Source: an uncultured Rikenella sp. (GTDB lineage: Bacteria > Bacteroidota > Bacteroidia > Bacteroidales > Rikenellaceae). From it: a stretch of 31,914 nucleotides of DNA. Both the position numbers and the translations under genes were made by a program. Below the pieces are notes generated by a model. That model did not search any database and was not told the origin of the DNA. It saw nothing but the letters and a program-made list of their open reading frames with translations. Below, piece by piece: positions 30,579 to 31,914 of the stretch; the stretch's first letter is position 1, and the number at the start of each line of letters is the position of its first letter. The stretch is taken from contig CAJTNK010000012.1 of NCBI GenBank assembly GCA_910577885.1, positions 1 to 31,914 on the forward strand. The letters are read 5' to 3'.

Positions 30579-31712
30579 CTACGCCCGCAGCTTGCGGAAC
30601 GTAGCCACCGACACCCACCCCATCACCGCCGCAAACACCCCCAACGCCACCCAGTGGACCAGCAGATCGGCCATCGAGCTCCCCTTGACCAGCACCATTT
30701 TGAGGGAGGCGATGACGTGTGCCACCGGGTTAAGAACGTTGATCCGCTGCGCCCACACGGGCATGCTTTCGACCGGCGTGAAGAGTCCGCTCATCAGAAT
30801 CAGCAGGGTCATGATGAAGAACGTGGGAAAGATGGCCTGCACCTGGGTATCCGAGAAGTTGGCGATCACGAACCCGAGGCACAACACGCCCACCAGATAC
30901 AGCGCCACGATACCATACAGCACGCCGAGTCCGCCGAGCAACGGCAGGTCGTAGACCAGCCGCGCAATCACCAGCCCGATCGTAAACTGGACGAGTCCGA
31001 TCACAAAAAACGGAATCATCTTGGCCAGCATATACCGAGTCCGGCTCATCGGCGTGACGTTGAGTTGTTCGATGGTGCCTCGCTCTTTCTCCTTGACGGA
31101 GTTGAGCGCGGTCATCGACAGCCCGGCGATCGTAATCAACAAGGCCAGAATCCCCGGCACAATGACCGTCTTGTAGTCGAACCTCGGGTTGTACCACTCC
31201 TGCACGACGGTCTCGACACGCACCGTACCGCCGTCACCGGTCGCCGAGCCGAGCGGCACCAACCGTTCGGCCGCGAGTTCCGCCTGGAACTCGCCCGCGA
31301 TCGAGTTCACATACCCGGCCGCCACCCCGGCACTCAACCCGTTGATGGCCGATACATGCACCGCCACCTCCGCTCCGTCGCCCATCACCAGGTTCCGTTC
31401 AAAACGGTCCGGCACCTCGACGATCAGATCCACCTCGCCGCATTCGATCATCCGTTCGGCCTCGGCCCACGCAGCCGCCGAACGCACCAGCGTAAAATAC
31501 CCGCCGGCCTGCAGTTTAGTGATGAGTCTTCGGCTGAACTGCGTTCCGTCACGGTCGATGACGGCCATACGGAAGTTTTTCATGTCGTTATCGGCCGCCA
31601 GCGGCAACACCAGCAGCTGCACGATCGGCAGCAACAACAGCACTCGCAACATGAATTTATCGCGGAATATCTGTAGAAATTCCTTTTTGAGAAGAATGAC
31701 GAGTTTGCGCAT
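30579..31712 (-). CDS. ABC-2 type transporter permease
   Basis: A 377-residue inner-membrane permease of the YbhR/YhhJ kind. TM1 is at about 20-40 ('FMLRVLLLLPIVQLLVLPLA'), followed by a large periplasmic domain (about 45-175), then five helices in the C-terminal half ('VIVPGILALLITIAGLSMTA', 'ERGTIEQLNVTPMSRTRYMLAK' as the coupling segment, 'IFPTFFIMTLLILMSGLFTPVESMP'). These pumps usually come as paired permeases with an ATPase and a membrane fusion protein; the partners would lie beyond the right edge. The AAA-type ATPase downstream is of another class and is not a transporter subunit. A minus-strand TATCTTTG box at 31736-31743 fits as the promoter. Confidence 0.92.
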   Translation of the reverse strand: MRKLVILLKKEFLQIFRDKFMLRVLLLLPIVQLLVLPLAADNDMKNFRMAVIDRDGTQFSRRLITKLQAGGYFTLVRSAAAWAEAERMIECGEVDLIVEVPDRFERNLVMGDGAEVAVHVSAINGLSAGVAAGYVNSIAGEFQAELAAERLVPLGSATGDGGTVRVETVVQEWYNPRFDYKTVIVPGILALLITIAGLSMTALNSVKEKERGTIEQLNVTPMSRTRYMLAKMIPFFVIGLVQFTIGLVIARLVYDLPLLGGLGVLYGIVALYLVGVLCLGFVIANFSDTQVQAIFPTFFIMTLLILMSGLFTPVESMPVWAQRINVLNPVAHVIASLKMVLVKGSSMADLLVHWVALGVFAAVMGWVSVATFRKLRA

Positions 31713-31735
31713 CGTTCAATTGGGATTCTTTTGGT

Positions 31736-31743
31736 CAAAGATA
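31736..31743 (-). promoter_or_regulatory. Bacteroidota -7 box for the ABC-2 permease gene
   Basis: The minus strand reads TATCTTTG, an exact TAnnTTTG match 24 nt before the start codon. The -33 region falls beside the arm of repeat copy E and shows no TTTG at the usual spacing. Confidence 0.5.
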
Positions 31744-31769
31744 ACGATTAATCGGATTGTCTTGTTCTT

Positions 31770-31914
31770 TGGTGAACCGGATAGAACTGTTCTTTTGTTA
31801 CCTTCGCCTTCCTCGTGTTGCCTTGGATAATGTGTAAACGGTTTTTAGCGACAGGAGTATACTGTACCTTTTCTGAAGAAAAGGTACCCAAAAGACTTTC
31901 AGCTAGCATACGCT
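31770..31914 (-). repeat. Family 1 repeat, copy E (inverted, cut by the window end)
   Basis: This copy has the opposite orientation to copies A-D. The arm at 31770-31856 (GGTGAACCGGATAGAACTG onward) matches the left arm of copy C and, reverse-complemented, the right arm of copy A. Then come GGAGTATACTGTACC and the terminal hairpin at 31864-31887 (GTACCTTTT/AAAAGGTAC). The window ends in AGCTAGCATACGCT, the reverse complement of the conserved AGCGTATGCTAGCT of the other copies. The remaining three hairpins would lie outside. Confidence 0.8.

Noticed and set aside
1..31914. CRISPR array
   Set aside because: The repeats present are dispersed over kilobases and vary between copies; there is no run of short direct repeats with regular spacers and no cas gene.

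Overview
The window looks like chromosomal DNA of a GC-rich member of the Bacteroidota. A Rikenellaceae/Alistipes-like gut organism is my best guess, but the genus is inference. The evidence is promoter boxes of the Bacteroidota type (TTTG, 20 nt, TAnnTTTG) before several genes, tRNAs with no encoded CCA and a G1-U72 pair, families typical of the phylum (DUF4251, SDR-type threonine dehydrogenase, short DUF805 protein) and Bacteroidota-style lipoproteins. Most genes are ordinary housekeeping or metabolic genes. The accessory content lies mainly between them.

Layout, left to right. 1-1.6 kb: a DUF4251 protein and a lipoprotein interrupted by an in-frame stop, both on the minus strand. 1.7-2.5 kb: a radical SAM protein. 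2.7-5.2 kb, minus: panC, panD and a threonine-dehydrogenase-like SDR, with a hairpin-rich repeat between panC and panD. 5.4-8.6 kb: a DUF805 membrane protein divergent from RNase R (rnr). 8.6-9.25 kb: a long gene-free stretch with a second, structured repeat. 9.25-11.3 kb: argH, then a tRNA-Glu / rpsT / tRNA-Leu unit. 11.5-12.6 kb, minus: an AraC regulator with a LuxR-HTH remnant behind its stop. 12.75-18.2 kb: a tripartite RND efflux operon (adaptor, permease, TolC-like channel), divergent from the AraC gene. 18.7-22.1 kb, minus: queD then polA. 22.1-22.5 kb: second copy of the structured repeat. 22.5-25.1 kb, minus: a polyprenyl synthetase followed by thiC. 25.5-27.6 kb, minus: a signal-peptide protein and an unusual Cys/His-rich lipoprotein. 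27.8-29.3 kb: a ROK sugar kinase and a DUF2262 protein. 29.4-31.7 kb, minus: an ABC-2 permease, an AAA/SMC-like ATPase and a small membrane coiled-coil protein.

The most interesting content is two families of dispersed, structured intergenic repeats. Family 1 has five copies (two cut by the window edges) with four ordered hairpins. Two of its stems change sequence between copies while keeping their pairing, and the tip of the central hairpin is inverted in one copy relative to the others. Family 2 has two copies around a long hairpin whose 8-bp and 9-bp inner stems have largely different sequences but the same architecture. Such covariation points to selection on structure, either RNA fold or DNA cruciform. 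I do not recognise either family. Both window ends fall inside family 1, as expected if this is an assembly contig broken at a multicopy repeat.
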